Source: Ch128b sp049699815 (lineage in GTDB: Bacteria; Bacteroidota; Ignavibacteria; Ch128b). Taken from it: 17,172 nt of DNA. The notes beneath the pieces were generated by a model. The model worked only from the letters and a program-made list of their open reading frames with translations. It was not told the origin of the DNA and made no database searches. The stretch lies in NCBI GenBank assembly GCA_049699815.1, contig JBNAWO010000048.1:1-17172 (forward strand), given 5' to 3'. The position numbers were made by a program, and so were the translations under genes. Every line of letters begins with the position of its first letter. The first letter of the stretch is position 1. Shown here in pieces: positions 15,239 to 17,172 of this stretch.

Positions 15239-16564
15239 ATGGATGTTTTATTAATAGATTTTGAACAAATAATTACGCATACACTAAAAGCCATCTCACC
15301 TTCCCATATCTTTCAGGAAAAAATTTTAATTGATAATAATCAAATCAACTATTCAGGAAATTCTTTTGAACTCGACAGGTTTGAAAAAATTTTTGTGATT
15401 GGTTTCGGAAAAGCATCTTCGGCAATGGCAACAGAAATTGAAAAATATTTATTGAATAAAATTACGGGTGGACTTGTTATAACTAAGTACGGATTTAAAA
15501 CTCCGACAAAAAAAATTAAAGTTTTTGAAGCCGGTCATCCACTTCCTGATAAAAATACTTTAAAATATTCAAAGGGAATTTTAGATCTACTTTCTAAAAC
15601 AACTGAAAATGATCTTGTGATTTGTTTAATCTCTGGCGGTGGTTCTTCCTTATTTGAAGTCCCAATAGAGGGAATTGATCTTGAAACTTTGCAATCATTA
15701 AATGGTTTTCTGATCAAACAGAAAATTCCAATCAATAAAATCAATTACTTTCGAAAAGCTTTTTCAAAAATCAAAGGTGGAAAATTGTTGAATTATATCT
15801 TTCCATCAACCTGTATTTCTTTTATTATTTCGGATGTAGTTGAAAACGATATATCTGTAATTGCTTCCGGGCCGACACATCTTGATGCAAATGAACTTTT
15901 TATCAATGAAAATGAAATTCCTAAAATCAAAAATTATTTAAATAGCGATAACGCTCTTACCAAGCTCGAAAGTTTAGTCATTACAAAATCTTTCCCTGAA
16001 GAATTAATTCAATATAATAATTCAAGGGTTTTTAATTACATTGTTGCGTCGAACAAAACAGCTCTTGATGCTTCAGTTGAAATTGCAAAAAAACTTGGAT
16101 ATGAAATTCATTCTTTAAAATATGAACTATCTAAATCTGTGGATGAAATTTCGATCATATTCATTGACGACTTTTTACAATTAACCAAGAAAGAAAAAAA
16201 ATCAAAGCAGGCGATAATTTATGGAAGCGAAACCTATCTTGAAGTAAAAGGGAACGGTAAAGGCGGTAGGAATCAACATCTTGTTCTCACAATAATGAAT
16301 GAATTGATTAAGAAAAAAATAGAAATCGATTTTAAATTTTTGATTTCATCTTTTGCAACAGATGGTAATGATGGGAACACTGACGCAGCCGGAGCTTTTT
16401 TTAATAATGAAATCATTAATAAAATTATTAAGTCAAATTACCCCACCGAAATATTTTTACAAAATTTTGACTCATACAATTTTTTCAATCAATTTGATTG
16501 CTTAATCAAGACTGGTCCAACATTCACTAATGTTGCCGATCTATTTATTTGCTTAACTTTTTGA
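15239..16564 (+). CDS. Glycerate 2-kinase (GckA/TtuD type, DUF4147-MOFRL family)
   Basis: 441 residues, typical for this family, which phosphorylates D-glycerate with ATP to 2-phosphoglycerate for entry into glycolysis. Motifs in order are GFGKAS (55-60, Lys58 the likely catalytic lysine), GHPLPD (99-104), SGGGSSL (122-128), RKAFSKIKGGK (162-172), SDVVENDI (188-195) with ASGPT (199-203), GGRNQ (312-316), TDGNDGNTDAAGA (354-366) and TGPTFTN (425-431). Two departures from common members, as I recall them, are RKAFS where RKHLS is usual and TGPTFTN where TGPTGTN is usual; neither hits the lysine or the glycine-rich loops. An in-frame TGA directly precedes the ATG, so the start is fixed; there is no SD. 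The gene follows the STAS gene by 18 bp and is probably read on the same transcript, although a metabolic kinase is not an obvious partner. Cytosolic. Confidence 0.9.
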   Translation: MDVLLIDFEQIITHTLKAISPSHIFQEKILIDNNQINYSGNSFELDRFEKIFVIGFGKASSAMATEIEKYLLNKITGGLVITKYGFKTPTKKIKVFEAGHPLPDKNTLKYSKGILDLLSKTTENDLVICLISGGGSSLFEVPIEGIDLETLQSLNGFLIKQKIPINKINYFRKAFSKIKGGKLLNYIFPSTCISFIISDVVENDISVIASGPTHLDANELFINENEIPKIKNYLNSDNALTKLESLVITKSFPEELIQYNNSRVFNYIVASNKTALDASVEIAKKLGYEIHSLKYELSKSVDEISIIFIDDFLQLTKKEKKSKQAIIYGSETYLEVKGNGKGGRNQHLVLTIMNELIKKKIEIDFKFLISSFATDGNDGNTDAAGAFFNNEIINKIIKSNYPTEIFLQNFDSYNFFNQFDCLIKTGPTFTNVADLFICLTF

Positions 16565-16790
16565 TTATCACGAATAGATAACATTATTATAGGAAAACAA
16601 TTCACAATTAGATTTAATAATTCATAAGAGTGATATTAAAATACTTAACCCTTTTTATAGAAGAATTTGAGCCTCTATAGGATTTGAAAAAATAGATTTC
16701 TCCCAATACCTTTCAAATGATTTTTCAACATTTAGTTGAAACAAGTATAGTCTCATATTCAACTATGTCTAATCCTCATTAAATCTTAGA
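16565..16790. other. 226-bp convergent gap between glycerate kinase and uvrA
   Basis: No gene is apparent. Both flanking genes end here, yet I find no strong terminator. The best structure is an AT-rich hairpin, TTTCAAC (16723-16729) with GTTGAAA (16735-16741). It is partly nested with a second weak repeat, TTTGAAA (16683-16689) with TTTCAAA (16711-16717). Neither has a long U-run, so any termination would be weak or factor-dependent. Confidence 0.5.
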
Positions 16791-17172
16791 TTAAAACCCA
16801 AGATATCTTTTCAAATATTGCCCTGTGTAGGATTTCTCACATTTAATAATTTCTTCCGGTGTGCCGGTTGCAACTATTTCACCACCAGCTTCACCAGCCT
16901 CTGGTCCAAGATCAATTATGTAATCTGCATATTTAATTACATCAAGGTTGTGTTCAATAACAAGAATTGAATTACCCCTTTCAATCAATGCGTCAAAACA
17001 TTTCAACAATTTATTTATATCATGAAAATGCAGTCCAGTAGTAGGCTCATCGAAAATATAAAGGATATGTTCGTAATTTTCTCTTGGGATTAATTTTTCA
17101 GCTAATTTAATTCTTTGTGCTTCTCCACCAGAAAGAGTTATAGCTGATTGGCCCAGTTCAAGGTATCCCAAT
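16791..17172 (-). CDS. uvrA: UvrA excinuclease ABC subunit A, C-terminal fragment (5' part beyond window)
   Basis: The visible 126 residues are the end of the second ABC ATPase module of UvrA, the damage-recognition protein of nucleotide excision repair. Seen in order are the ABC signature LSGGEAQR (13-20 of the fragment), Walker B ending FDEPTTGLH (40-48), the switch histidine in IEHN (72-75), and the family-typical 'IIDLGPEAGEAGGEIVATG' region, split here as IIDLGP and GGEIVATGTP. The tail SYTGQYLKRYLGF ends in TAA. The first full codon at the window edge is TTG (Leu), internal to the usual GLGYxxLGQ stretch, so this is not a start and the gene continues off the right edge. The family is about 940 residues, so the great majority is missing only because of the window boundary. 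It is convergent with the glycerate kinase gene and unrelated in function. Confidence 0.96.
   Translation of the reverse strand, partial: LGYLELGQSAITLSGGEAQRIKLAEKLIPRENYEHILYIFDEPTTGLHFHDINKLLKCFDALIERGNSILVIEHNLDVIKYADYIIDLGPEAGEAGGEIVATGTPEEIIKCEKSYTGQYLKRYLGF

Noticed and set aside
17169..17171. Apparent start of a short ABC-type protein at the right edge
   Set aside because: The codon is TTG, lies inside the conserved UvrA sequence, and the frame continues off the window; it is an internal Leu of a partial gene.
1..17172. Defence island, CRISPR array, prophage or transposon
   Set aside because: No repeat arrays, transposase, integrase, nuclease-defence genes or compositional break were seen on reading both strands.

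Overview
The window is AT-rich and tightly packed. It looks like a chromosomal segment of a Bacteroidota/Chlorobi-group bacterium, most likely of the Ignavibacteria type. Four things point there: a SprA-type outer-membrane translocon protein (a hallmark of the type IX secretion system), an alanine dehydrogenase whose active-site loop resembles my recollection of a Bacteroidota clade, several secreted envelope proteins of no recognised family, and low G+C. The assignment is by recall of family features, not by a search. I see no tRNA, rRNA, CRISPR array, transposase, integrase or phage gene.

Layout. Positions 1-4227 (minus) hold the N-terminal 1409 codons of sprA, which runs off the left edge. 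Its start codon is preceded by a perfect 12-bp inverted repeat that would fold a strong Shine-Dalgarno sequence up against the ATG. Upstream on the same strand (7537 down to 4359) is a compact operon: alanine dehydrogenase, an acetate/4-hydroxybutyrate-type CoA-transferase, and a PPP-family metallophosphatase whose start overlaps the preceding stop codon (ATGA). Next come three envelope genes on the minus strand (12138 down to 7825): a secreted 341-residue protein, a FecR-domain protein, a strong terminator, and a 794-residue predicted beta-barrel with N-terminal Ig-like domains.

At about 12.14-12.29 kb the orientation flips. A plus-strand run follows: a soluble GAF-domain histidine kinase, a GAF-domain SpoIIE/RsbU-type phosphatase (2 nt later), an STAS anti-sigma-factor antagonist and a glycerate 2-kinase. 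The right edge carries the C-terminal 126 residues of UvrA, convergent to the glycerate kinase.

How the genes fit together. The alanine dehydrogenase/CoA-transferase pair suggests amino-acid catabolism (alanine to pyruvate, CoA ester exchange to acetate). The plus-strand run is a cytosolic signalling module combining a phosphorelay input with a partner-switching output. It lacks two expected parts: no response regulator and no RsbW-type kinase or sigma factor lies in the window. The two GAF domains look like relatives, and the one in the phosphatase carries the complete NKFDE signature known from cyclic-nucleotide-binding GAF domains. The most rewarding spots are the sprA leader, this signalling module, and the unassigned envelope cluster facing it. 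I found no convincing entirely new defence or mobile system.
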